Assembly (NCBI GenBank): GCA_965243805.1
Contig: OZ251577.1
Coordinates: forward strand, 868,001 to 932,000
Direction: 5' to 3'
Origin: CATQHQ01 sp965243805
Lineage (GTDB): Bacteria; Gemmatimonadota; Gemmatimonadetes; Longimicrobiales; Gaopeijiaceae
DNA length: 64,000 bases
Position numbers and translations under genes: made by a program. The notes beneath the pieces are model-generated. The model was not told the origin of the DNA, made no database searches, and worked only from the letters and a program-made list of their open reading frames with translations. Shown one piece after another: positions 7,270-15,202 of the stretch; position 1 is the first letter of the stretch, and every line of letters starts with the position of its first letter.

Positions 7270-9315
7270 ATGATGAAGTTCTGCGTCACGCGAGTCCCTT
7301 CCCCGGCGGCCCTTCTGGTCGCCCTTCCGCTCGTTCTCGTTCCGCCGGCCGTCTCCCAAGAGCAGCCTGTGCCGCTTGAGGGGCTGGTGGTCACCGCTTC
7401 GAGGGGGCCGGCGCCGGCGTGGACTGTCGCGTCCCACACCACCGTGCTGGAAGGCGAGGCGCTGGAGCGGGCGGGCATCGAGTACGTGGCCGACGCGCTC
7501 CGGCAGCTTCCCGGCGTAGCGGTGGTGCGCAACGGATCGTTCGGGGCGACCACCTCCGTCTTCCTGCGGGGCGGCGAATCGGACTACGTGCAGGTTCTGG
7601 TGGACGGCGTGCCCGCCAACGAGCCGGGAGGCCGCTTCGACTTCGGGTCGATCAGCACCGACAACGTGGAGCGGATCGAGGTGGTGCGGGGACCGGCGTC
7701 CGCGCTGTACGGCTCCGACGCCGTGAGCGGAGTCGTCCACATCCTGACCCGACGGGGCCAGGGGCAGCCGGCCGCCCACCTTTCCTGGCGAGCCGGGAGC
7801 TTCGGCACGCGACAGTGGGAAGGGGCGGTCTCCGGCGGCTCCAGACTCCTCTCCTACGCCTTTTCGCTGGGACGCAACGACTCCGACGGTATTCTGGAGT
7901 TCAACAACGGCCATCGGGCGACCACAGCTAGTGGGCGCGTCCATGTCCAGCCGGATTTACGCACCGACGCGGCACTCTCGGTCCGCTACGAGGACCGGCG
8001 CTTCCACTTCCCCACCGACGGCTCCGGCGCTCTGGTGGACCGGAACGCCTTCACCTTCGGTGACGCGCTGGCGGTGGCGGTCGACGCCGGGCGGCGCTGG
8101 ACGGACGCTTTCGAGACGCGAGTGGCCGTGACCGTACACGAATCCGACGGAGGAACCGACGACGGACCCGACGGACCCGCGGACACGCTGGGGTTCTTCG
8201 GCTTCCAGAGCCTGGGCGACGTTCGCCGGGCGACCGCAGACGCCCGCGCCACATGGCGGTTCGAGGGCGAGTCCACGCTGGCTGTGGGAGTGGAGGTGGA
8301 GCGCCAGTCGATCCGGGATTTCAGCAAGTCGCTGTCCCAGTTCGGGAGCAGCCCCAGCCGGTCGGAGAACGAGCGGTCGAACCGAGCGGCCTATGCCCAG
8401 GTCTTGGCCGTGCTGGGCGGACCTTCTGGCGGCAGTGCGGCCGGGGAGTTGGCGCTGAACGGGGGCGGGGAGCTGGCGCTGAACGGGGGCGTGCGGCTGG
8501 AGGACAACGAGCGCTTCGGGACGGCGGCAACGTGGCGGGGCGGTGCGGCTTGGCGGACCCCCCTGCGAGGGACTCGGCTGCGGGTCTCGGTTGGCACCGG
8601 GATCAAGGAGCCCACCTTCTTCGAGTCCTTTGCCTCGGGTTTCGCAAGGGGTAATCCAGAGTTGGAGCCGGAGCGCTCGACGGGCTTCGAGGCCGGTGTG
8701 GATCAGGATATGGCAGGCGGGGCGGTCCGGCTCTCGCTGACCGGGTACTCCCAGAGCTACCGCAACCTGATCCAGTACACCTTCTCGCCGCCGGTGGCAG
8801 GCGGTCCCAACTACCACAACGTGGCCAAGGCGCGGAGCCGCGGCGTGGAGGCCGAGGCGACGGCTGCGGCGGGCCCGGTGCGGCTGTCGGCCTCGTACGC
8901 GTGGGTGGACACGGAGGTGCAGGACGCCGGCTTCGACGAGGGACCAGGGGCGTCGTTCGTGGAGGGACAGCCGCTGCTTCGGCGCCCGAAGCACACTGTG
9001 ACGGCCAGTGCTTTCGTCCCGGTCGGCGAGCGCGTCGGCTTGGACTTGGCGGCTCGGCGAGTCGGCGAGCGGGAGGACCGGGACTTCGGGACGTGGCCCG
9101 CGACCCCGGTGGTGCTGGCCCCCTACACCGTGGTGGACGCGGCGGTCCATGCTCGGCTGTTCGGGGGCGACGGCCGGCCCGCGCTGGACCTGATCGTCCG
9201 CGCCGAGAACGTGCTGGGCGCCGACTACCAGGAGGTGCACGGCTTCGCTGCACCCGGGCGCGGCGTGTACGTCGGCGGGAAGGTGTCGGTGGGCGGCAGC
9301 GGCGGCGAGCGGTAG
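7270..9315 (+). CDS. TonB-dependent receptor, vitamin B12 uptake (BtuB-like)
   Basis: Outer-membrane gated channel of 681 aa, inferred to import cobalamin because a B12 riboswitch precedes it. ATGATG is preceded by GGAAAGGAGAG. Signal peptide about residues 1-29 (ALLVALPLVLVPPAVSQ). A TonB-box-like LEGLVVTASRG is followed by the plug domain (DALRQLPGVAVVRNGSFG, TSVFLRGGESDYVQVLVDG, VERIEVVRGPASALYGSDA). A 22-strand-type barrel follows and ends in a TonB receptor C-terminus (YQEVHGFAAPGRGVYVGGKV). A 24-bp tandem duplication adds ELALNGGG-ELALNGG in an outer loop or turn. The btuCDF partners are not in the window. Confidence 0.93.
   Translation: MMKFCVTRVPSPAALLVALPLVLVPPAVSQEQPVPLEGLVVTASRGPAPAWTVASHTTVLEGEALERAGIEYVADALRQLPGVAVVRNGSFGATTSVFLRGGESDYVQVLVDGVPANEPGGRFDFGSISTDNVERIEVVRGPASALYGSDAVSGVVHILTRRGQGQPAAHLSWRAGSFGTRQWEGAVSGGSRLLSYAFSLGRNDSDGILEFNNGHRATTASGRVHVQPDLRTDAALSVRYEDRRFHFPTDGSGALVDRNAFTFGDALAVAVDAGRRWTDAFETRVAVTVHESDGGTDDGPDGPADTLGFFGFQSLGDVRRATADARATWRFEGESTLAVGVEVERQSIRDFSKSLSQFGSSPSRSENERSNRAAYAQVLAVLGGPSGGSAAGELALNGGGELALNGGVRLEDNERFGTAATWRGGAAWRTPLRGTRLRVSVGTGIKEPTFFESFASGFARGNPELEPERSTGFEAGVDQDMAGGAVRLSLTGYSQSYRNLIQYTFSPPVAGGPNYHNVAKARSRGVEAEATAAAGPVRLSASYAWVDTEVQDAGFDEGPGASFVEGQPLLRRPKHTVTASAFVPVGERVGLDLAARRVGEREDRDFGTWPATPVVLAPYTVVDAAVHARLFGGDGRPALDLIVRAENVLGADYQEVHGFAAPGRGVYVGGKVSVGGSGGER
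8443..8490 (+). repeat. 24-bp in-frame tandem duplication in the B12 receptor gene
   Basis: Units 8443-8466 and 8467-8490 differ at one base (GAGTTG versus GAGCTG) and duplicate eight residues (GELALNGG) without shifting the frame. Confidence 0.92.
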
Positions 9316-9358
9316 GCTCGGTCCGGGCGGGGTCGACGAGCCCGGTCGGGCGGATGGT

Positions 9359-9374
9359 GAGCCCGGCCGGGCTC
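9359..9374. terminator. Perfect 16-bp palindrome between convergent genes
   Basis: GAGCCCGGCCGGGCTC lies between the receptor stop (9315) and the end of the transporter gene on the other strand, overlapping its stop codon. A second, weaker GCCCGGTCGGGC pairing lies just before it. The placement fits a bidirectional terminator; T-runs are absent. Confidence 0.4.
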
Positions 9375-10884
9375 AGCCCACCCACCCCATCAGCACGGCC
9401 AAGCTCACCGCGCTCAGCCCCGTGAAGACCGCGATGCTGATCACGGTGAACACGCGGGCGAACGGCGACGGGTAGAAGGCGCGGTCGCTCTTGGGGATCG
9501 CCTTCAGGCAGTAGTGGAAGTTGAGGCAGAAGATCACCGGCGCCACGAAGGTGGCCAGCGCGGACGCCAGCAGCACCAGGAAGACGGGCCGGGGCACGGC
9601 GGCGACGAACACGACGGCGGCGACCAGCGAGTACAGCATCGTCATCCGGTAGATGTTGTACTCCGAGTACCACCTGCCGCGGTGCTCGGCGCCGATCCGA
9701 TCCCTCGAAGTGCCTCGCAGCGCCGCAGTCGGGCGAAAGAGGTTGCGGGCGCAAGCGCCCACGATTCGCGGCCAACCGTCGAAGTAGTTGAAGGCCGTGG
9801 AGAAGGTGGCGGCGAAGGCGCCCGTCATGAACACGATCATCATCCACGGTCCCACGCTCTCGGTGAAGATGCCGGCGATCTCCCCCATCACGCCCCGTCC
9901 CTCGACAGCGCTGGGGTACAGCCACACGGCGGCCAGCAACAGGAACACGCTGGCGATCACGAACGACACCACATGGCCGATCCGGAAGTCCCAGAGGCCG
10001 ATCCGGAAGCAGCGCCGGCTGTACTCCGCCGCTCTGTCCGGCAGTTGGGACGTGTCCACCACCAAGTCCTCAATGCGCGGCGCGAAGGGGTCGAAGGGGG
10101 CCGCAAGTCCCGCGCCCTCCAGCCGCCTGCGTATCTTGCTCATCCCCGCTCGCTTTGCCCGGCCCCACTCCGACGCCTGCAACGACACGTCCAGTCCGGT
10201 GGGGAGCAAGCCGAGCAAGGCGGCGATCACGAGCCACGATCCTTCGGGGGCACCGAAGACCACGAACCCGGTGAGCTCGCCCAGCGGCGCGGGCCGCACA
10301 AGGTAGACAGCCACCGCCGACACGAAGAGAAGCCCGCCCGCCACCTTGGCGCCCGTCTCCAGCGCGGCGTACTGGCCGCGGAGCAAGATCATCACCGAAC
10401 CGACGCCGATCAGCGCCGCCCATCCGGCCAGTGGGACTGGCAGACCCAGGGTGGCGGAAAGCAGGTAGTAAAGCACCGCGGCCGCAGCCACCAAGCGTCC
10501 CGCCTGCCCAACGGCGCACTGGATCAACGTCGTGACCAGCACGTACCAGACCGGAAGCTTCTTCCACGCCGTGGCGTAGGCGGCCATCAGACTCTTGCCG
10601 GTGGCGTTGGTGAACCGGAACGCCAGCTCGAAGCCGTAGTACTTGAAGATGTACGCCACGGGAATGCACCACAGGAGCGCATAGCCGAACCGTCCGCCCG
10701 CGGCCGGCGCCGTGACCAGGTGGCTGGTGCCGATCCCGGTCATCATCAGGATCATCCCGGGGCCGAAGTGGCGGAGCAGGCTGCGTGGCCTCATGTCGGG
10801 GACCACCAGGTCGTCGAAGTCGGGCCGGGGGCCGTCCAGATGCGACGCCGGCCGCGCTTCTTCCGTCGAGTCCGTTGGCACCAT
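9373..10884 (-). CDS. Nramp-related (SLC11-type) membrane transporter, atypical metal motifs
   Basis: Polytopic membrane protein, about 503 aa from the ATG at 10884 (MVPTDSTEE), chosen because GGGGAGA lies about 9 nt upstream; an in-frame start 9 codons earlier has no SD. The fold signature GPGMILMMTGIG...GGRFGYALLW matches helix 1 of the Nramp family, and at least 10 hydrophobic segments follow. The DPGN metal motif of helix 1 is replaced by GIGTSHL, and the helix-6 MPH motif region reads LLPTGLDVSLQASEW. Canonical Mn/Fe transport is therefore doubtful; another cation or substrate is possible. It is convergent with the B12 receptor and not controlled by that riboswitch. Confidence 0.75.
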   Translation of the reverse strand: MVPTDSTEEARPASHLDGPRPDFDDLVVPDMRPRSLLRHFGPGMILMMTGIGTSHLVTAPAAGGRFGYALLWCIPVAYIFKYYGFELAFRFTNATGKSLMAAYATAWKKLPVWYVLVTTLIQCAVGQAGRLVAAAAVLYYLLSATLGLPVPLAGWAALIGVGSVMILLRGQYAALETGAKVAGGLLFVSAVAVYLVRPAPLGELTGFVVFGAPEGSWLVIAALLGLLPTGLDVSLQASEWGRAKRAGMSKIRRRLEGAGLAAPFDPFAPRIEDLVVDTSQLPDRAAEYSRRCFRIGLWDFRIGHVVSFVIASVFLLLAAVWLYPSAVEGRGVMGEIAGIFTESVGPWMMIVFMTGAFAATFSTAFNYFDGWPRIVGACARNLFRPTAALRGTSRDRIGAEHRGRWYSEYNIYRMTMLYSLVAAVVFVAAVPRPVFLVLLASALATFVAPVIFCLNFHYCLKAIPKSDRAFYPSPFARVFTVISIAVFTGLSAVSLAVLMGWVG

Positions 10885-10984
10885 CTCTTGTTCTCCCCGG
10901 GGGTCAAGCAATCAAAAGACGAGCCAGGAGGCCAAGCGTCAACATCGCCCCGCTGGCTTGGGACCGAGGCGGGCACTACTTTCT

Positions 10985-11021
10985 CCGGGTCACGCCCCAG
11001 TGTCCCCGGGTCACGCCCCAG
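10985..11021 (+). repeat. 21-nt-period direct repeat upstream of the S9 peptidase
   Basis: CCGGGTCACGCCCCAG occurs at 10985-11000 and again at 11006-11021, in the leader between the divergent transporter and peptidase genes. It may be a regulator site or just another micro-duplication. The rest of this 164-bp gap shows no clear promoter. Confidence 0.75.
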
Positions 11022-11048
11022 CGCATTCCCACAAGAAGAGACTCCGTC

Positions 11049-13124
11049 ATGACGACGCTCCCGACGCCCCAGCGCTCCTTTTTTGGCTTTCCTCGCACGG
11101 CAGTCTGCGCCGGGCTCCTCGCCTTTGCGCTCGCTGGGATGAACGACCAGGGGCTGGCGCAGCAACCCGAGAGCGACGCGCCCGACAACGACCGCTGGAC
11201 CCCGGCGCTCAGCATGCACTACTCCCAACTCTCGGGCCTAGCGATCTCCAGCGACGGCGCCGACGTGGCGTACGTGGTCCGCGAGCCTCTCATGGAGGGG
11301 GAGAAGTCCGAGTACCTGACCCACGTGTGGCTGGCGTCCAGCGACGGAACTCGAGACCGCCAGTTCACGCGGGGCGCCAAATCGGCCTCCAATCCGTCGT
11401 TCTCGCCAGACGGCCGGTGGCTGGCCTTCACCACATCGCGCTCCGGCAAGAATCAGATATGGGTGATCGCCCTGGCAGGCGGCGAGGCCCGGCAGCTCAC
11501 CGACGCCAAGGCCGGCGTGGGCGCGTACAGTTGGTCGCCAGACGGAACCGCCATCGCCTTTGTGATGCGGGACCCGCCCACCGAGGAAGAGGAGAAGGCC
11601 GAGAAGGAGAAGCGGGACGTGGTCCTGGTGGATCAGAACTTCAAGTACGGCCACCTGTACACCGTGCCCTTCGACCCCGCCTCCACCGAGCCAGCCGAGG
11701 CCGTCCGCGTCACCGAGGGCGACTTCCACATCACCGGCTTCGACTGGAGTCCCGACGGAAGGCGCCTGGTATTCGCTCACCAAGCCGACCCCCGCATCAA
11801 CACGGGACGGCTTTCCGGCGACATCTCCATCGTCGGCGCTACCGGGGGCGACATCCGGCCGCTGGTAACCGGACCCGGAGTAGAGTCAGGTCCTCACTGG
11901 TCCCCCGACGGTGCCTTGATCGCCTATGCGTCCACCGGAGACCAGCCCGAGCCGATCGGCTTGGAGGATCTGTACGTGGTGGACCCAGAGAGCGGCGAGT
12001 CGCGGCGGCTAGCCGACACGCCGAACCGAAGCGCGTTCATCTTGGGATGGTCCGCCGATTCGAGGGAAGTCTTCCTGAACGAGGTGCTGCGCACGACCCG
12101 TCATGTCGTCACCGTGCCCGTCGGCGGAGGCGACGTGCGACAGGTCACCCAAGGCGAAGGCGTGGTAGGCTCCGTGGCGTTGGCGCCCGAAGCGGGACGC
12201 TTGGCACTGACGTGGGAGACGACCGACGAGCCCGTGGAAGTGCACGTGTCGTCGCTGGCCGACTTTGCCCCGTCCCAGTTGAGCAGCGTGAACCAGGACG
12301 CGCCCCGCCCGCCGATGGGCCGCACCGAGCTACTGTCGTGGAGCGCGCCCGACGGCACCCCGGTGGAGGGACTGCTCACCTACCCCGTCGACTGGGAAGC
12401 CGGGACCCGGGTGCCCCTGATCCTCAACGTGCACGGCGGTCCGGCCGGCGTCTTCAGCCAGTCCTTCACTGGCTCGCCCAGCATCTACATGATCCAGTAC
12501 TTCGCCCAGGAGGGCTTCGCCGTCTTGCGGCCCAACCCTCGCGGAAGCACTGGCTACGGCAAGGAGTTCCGCTACGCCAACTTCATGGACTGGGGCTACG
12601 GCGACCTGTCGGACCTGCTGGCGGGCGTGGACCACGTGATCGAGATGGGCGTTGCTCATGCCGACAGCCTGCTGCTGATGGGATGGAGCTACGGCGGCTA
12701 CATGACGTCGTTCGCGGTGACCCAGACCGACCGCTTCCGCGCCGCGTCGATGGGCGCCGGTCTGCCGAACCTGATCAGCATGGTAAGCACGACCGACATC
12801 GGCGACTACTTGGCGGGCCACATGGGCGGCGAGTACTTCGACGACTACGAGACCTACGAGAAGCACTCTGCCGTGTACCACATCAAGAACGTGACGACGC
12901 CCACCCAGGTGATCCACGGCGCTCAGGACCTGCGCGTCCCCTTCACCCAGGGCCAAGAGTTCTACAACTCGTTGACGCGCCTGGGCGTCGAAACCGAGAT
13001 GATCGTCTATCCGCGCACGCCCCACGGTCCACGGGAACCCAAGTTCCTCATGGACGTGTCGGAGCGGATCATGACGTGGTTCGAGAAGCACCTGCGGAAG
13101 GAACCGCCCAGGGCGGACGGGTGA
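11049..13124 (+). CDS. S9 family prolyl oligopeptidase / acylaminoacyl-peptidase, secreted
   Basis: Serine peptidase of 691 aa. The start at ATG 11049 gives a signal peptide (TAVCAGLLAFALAGMNDQGLAQ). The N-terminal two-thirds is a WD40-like beta-propeller with recurrent SPDGRWLAF / WSPDGTAIAF motifs. The C-terminal alpha/beta hydrolase domain carries the oxyanion region NVHGGPAG. The catalytic triad is visible as Ser547 in GWSYGGY, Asp627 in AQDLRVPF and His659 in TPHGP. It probably trims oligopeptides in the periplasm, as does the related gene at 52157-54253. The stop is 4 nt before the next gene, but that gene looks acquired. Confidence 0.93.
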   Translation: MTTLPTPQRSFFGFPRTAVCAGLLAFALAGMNDQGLAQQPESDAPDNDRWTPALSMHYSQLSGLAISSDGADVAYVVREPLMEGEKSEYLTHVWLASSDGTRDRQFTRGAKSASNPSFSPDGRWLAFTTSRSGKNQIWVIALAGGEARQLTDAKAGVGAYSWSPDGTAIAFVMRDPPTEEEEKAEKEKRDVVLVDQNFKYGHLYTVPFDPASTEPAEAVRVTEGDFHITGFDWSPDGRRLVFAHQADPRINTGRLSGDISIVGATGGDIRPLVTGPGVESGPHWSPDGALIAYASTGDQPEPIGLEDLYVVDPESGESRRLADTPNRSAFILGWSADSREVFLNEVLRTTRHVVTVPVGGGDVRQVTQGEGVVGSVALAPEAGRLALTWETTDEPVEVHVSSLADFAPSQLSSVNQDAPRPPMGRTELLSWSAPDGTPVEGLLTYPVDWEAGTRVPLILNVHGGPAGVFSQSFTGSPSIYMIQYFAQEGFAVLRPNPRGSTGYGKEFRYANFMDWGYGDLSDLLAGVDHVIEMGVAHADSLLLMGWSYGGYMTSFAVTQTDRFRAASMGAGLPNLISMVSTTDIGDYLAGHMGGEYFDDYETYEKHSAVYHIKNVTTPTQVIHGAQDLRVPFTQGQEFYNSLTRLGVETEMIVYPRTPHGPREPKFLMDVSERIMTWFEKHLRKEPPRADG

Positions 13125-13128
13125 CGTC

Positions 13129-14619
13129 ATGGCTGGATCGACACGCAAGGGCAAGGGGGAGGGCAAGAGCGTCGCGGGCATCGAAGTCGCCAACTTCGGT
13201 CCAATTGTCGAGGCCGACGTGGACCTTCGGCCTCTCACGGTGTTCGTGGGTCCAAGCAACACGGGCAAGTCCTATTTGGCGATGTTGATCTACGCGCTCC
13301 ACCGATTCGCAAGCGATCCGCTGTTCCATGGCTTCAGGCCCGCTCATCGCATGAAACTACTGCGGGACATTCCCGTGGAAGGTTTGGGTTCTGTACTGCG
13401 GGGCTGGCTGGAGGATGTATCTTTGGACGGTCGCCCCATGGTTGGACGCTTGCCAACGAGAGTATCGGCAGTTGTGCGCAGAGTACTCGCCGAGCCCGAA
13501 CAGCTGGCGAACGCTCTGGGCGAGGGGATAGCGTCAAGTCTTGGATTTACCGATCTCGGCCACCTCGTCCGGCACGACGCGCAGGACTCGGCCACCGTGG
13601 CTTGGCGTGCCGGTGCCGCTGGCGGGCCTATGTCGAGATACAGCTACACGATCAAACGCCACGGCAAACCAACGCTTACCGGAGAAGTGCCCGCTACACT
13701 TGATCTACGAATCCCGTCGCCTCGCATCGGCAGATCGCTGTGGCTGCTGCGTCGGCATGCCGGTGCGGAGGAGTTGAGCGAATCCGATGTCCGTCGGATA
13801 CTGGCCGACGTCGCCGATTTGGCCTTCTGTTCCACGGTTGGTCAGTTCAATCGGAGAGCACACTACTTACCGGCTGATCGCACGGGAATCATGCACGCTC
13901 ACAGCATGGTGGTTCGCTCGCTGATTGGGCAGGCCTCACATGCCGGGATTCGCCGCCAAGTCGAAGTGCCTTTGTTGTCGGGCGTCTTGGCCGACTTCCT
14001 CGAGAACTTGATTGATCTGCCCAGCTCCAGATCGCAGTACGGAGAGCTCGTTGGAGTGATGGAATCCGATCTCTTGAGGGGATCGGTCGAAAGTAGGAAG
14101 TCCGACACTGGCTATCCTTTGTTCTCTTATCAGCCCAATGGCTGGGCGAACGGCCTCCCGCTGATGAATGCGTCGTCGATGGTGTCGGAACTTGCTCCGG
14201 TGGCACTGTACCTCCGCCACGTGGTCAAGCCGGGGGAGTTATTGATCATCGAGGAACCCGAGTCTCACTTGCATCCAGCCATGCAGGTTCGCCTTGCTCA
14301 ATTCTTGGCCAGGGTTGCAAAACGCGGGCTACGGCTTCTGGTGACGACACATAGCGAGATCTTCTTGGAGGCACTCAGCAACGTGATTGTCCTGGATGGC
14401 ATCCCGGAGGCAGAACGAATCGGAATCTCAGGAAGCGATTCTACCATACCGCAAGACGATGTGGGCGTTTGGCTGTTTGGTCGCGACGACGCTCGCGGAT
14501 CGCACGTAAGAGAGATCGGACTGGATGTCGAGTCTGGAACGTTTCCCACGCAGTTCGAGCTAGTGAGCGAAGCCCTGTACTACGACTGGGCCAGAACCCT
14601 TGACCGGAGCAATGGATGA
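13129..14619 (+). CDS. AAA/ABC-type ATPase of the OLD/RecF-like class, probable defence component
   Basis: 496-aa soluble ATPase. IEVANFGPIVEADVDLRPLTVF precedes the Walker A GPSNTGKS (residues 41-48), the usual opening of OLD/RecF/AAA_15-type proteins. Near the C-terminus are Walker B LLIIEEPESHLHP (371-383) and the switch histidine in VTTHSEIFLEA (H408), with a long variable insert between. No TOPRIM domain follows, unlike OLD nucleases. The gene and its partner 6 nt downstream are visibly more AT-rich at third positions than the peptidase genes on both sides, so transfer is likely. I infer the ATPase senses or drives a nuclease partner; the target is unknown. Confidence 0.8.
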   Translation: MAGSTRKGKGEGKSVAGIEVANFGPIVEADVDLRPLTVFVGPSNTGKSYLAMLIYALHRFASDPLFHGFRPAHRMKLLRDIPVEGLGSVLRGWLEDVSLDGRPMVGRLPTRVSAVVRRVLAEPEQLANALGEGIASSLGFTDLGHLVRHDAQDSATVAWRAGAAGGPMSRYSYTIKRHGKPTLTGEVPATLDLRIPSPRIGRSLWLLRRHAGAEELSESDVRRILADVADLAFCSTVGQFNRRAHYLPADRTGIMHAHSMVVRSLIGQASHAGIRRQVEVPLLSGVLADFLENLIDLPSSRSQYGELVGVMESDLLRGSVESRKSDTGYPLFSYQPNGWANGLPLMNASSMVSELAPVALYLRHVVKPGELLIIEEPESHLHPAMQVRLAQFLARVAKRGLRLLVTTHSEIFLEALSNVIVLDGIPEAERIGISGSDSTIPQDDVGVWLFGRDDARGSHVREIGLDVESGTFPTQFELVSEALYYDWARTLDRSNG

Positions 14620-14625
14620 ACGAAC

Positions 14626-15174
14626 ATGACTTCAGTTAGAAATGCCATTTTGGCAAAGATTGAATCCCGTTGGCAGACGACCGAATCCCGTTGGCGGACC
14701 ACAACATGCCAAAGCAATAACTGCTCGGTTGACATGGACAATGCCCCGGAACCGTTTGACATGATCAACCTCGATCGGATTGCGACAAGGGATCTGGAAG
14801 CCATGAGCGTCGATCGAAAGCGTTGCGACTACCTGTACTTGGGCACGGCGGACAACGGTGGTCACGTGGTGATCGCTCCTATTGAACTGAAGGGGGGCAC
14901 CAACTTTCGGTCAGCCACTGTCGTACAGCAGTTGCAGACGGGAGCCGAGATAGCGGATGCCATCGTTCCGGCCGATGTGTCCTTCTCGTTTGTTCCCGTA
15001 CTGGCTTCCCATAAGCCTCGGCGGCGTCATGTATGGCGGGGACTGCGGACGCCAGTCATCTTCCGCAACAAGAGCCGTGCCATAACGACAATACAATGCG
15101 GCGAGCGGCTCACGACTGCGTTGGAGGCGGCCAGGACCAGGCGGGCCCCGGCCCCCGCGGTCGTCAGCTCGTAG
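14626..15174 (+). CDS. Small protein with D...ExK nuclease-like motif, partner of the ATPase
   Basis: 182 aa, starting 6 nt after the ATPase gene, so the pair is one unit. The motif RCDYLYLG (Asp68) followed by IAPIELKGG (Glu87-x-Lys89) and a helix with VVQQLQTGAEIA matches the order of a PD-(D/E)xK nuclease core. I cannot place it in a named family. An N-terminal 7-residue duplication (ESRWQTT ESRWRTT) arises from a tandem repeat at about 14663-14700. The C-terminal residues (TRRAPAPAVVSS) are GC-rich like the flanking chromosome, so the end may have been altered at the insertion junction. Confidence 0.7.
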   Translation: MTSVRNAILAKIESRWQTTESRWRTTTCQSNNCSVDMDNAPEPFDMINLDRIATRDLEAMSVDRKRCDYLYLGTADNGGHVVIAPIELKGGTNFRSATVVQQLQTGAEIADAIVPADVSFSFVPVLASHKPRRRHVWRGLRTPVIFRNKSRAITTIQCGERLTTALEAARTRRAPAPAVVSS

Positions 15175-15202
15175 CGGGCCAGCACGCGAGGGAACGCGCC
15201 GT

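Noticed and set aside
13129..15174. Assignment of the ATPase pair as PARIS, Gabija or a complete OLD system
   Set aside because: No TOPRIM domain in either protein and no UvrD-like partner; only the ATPase part is comparable.
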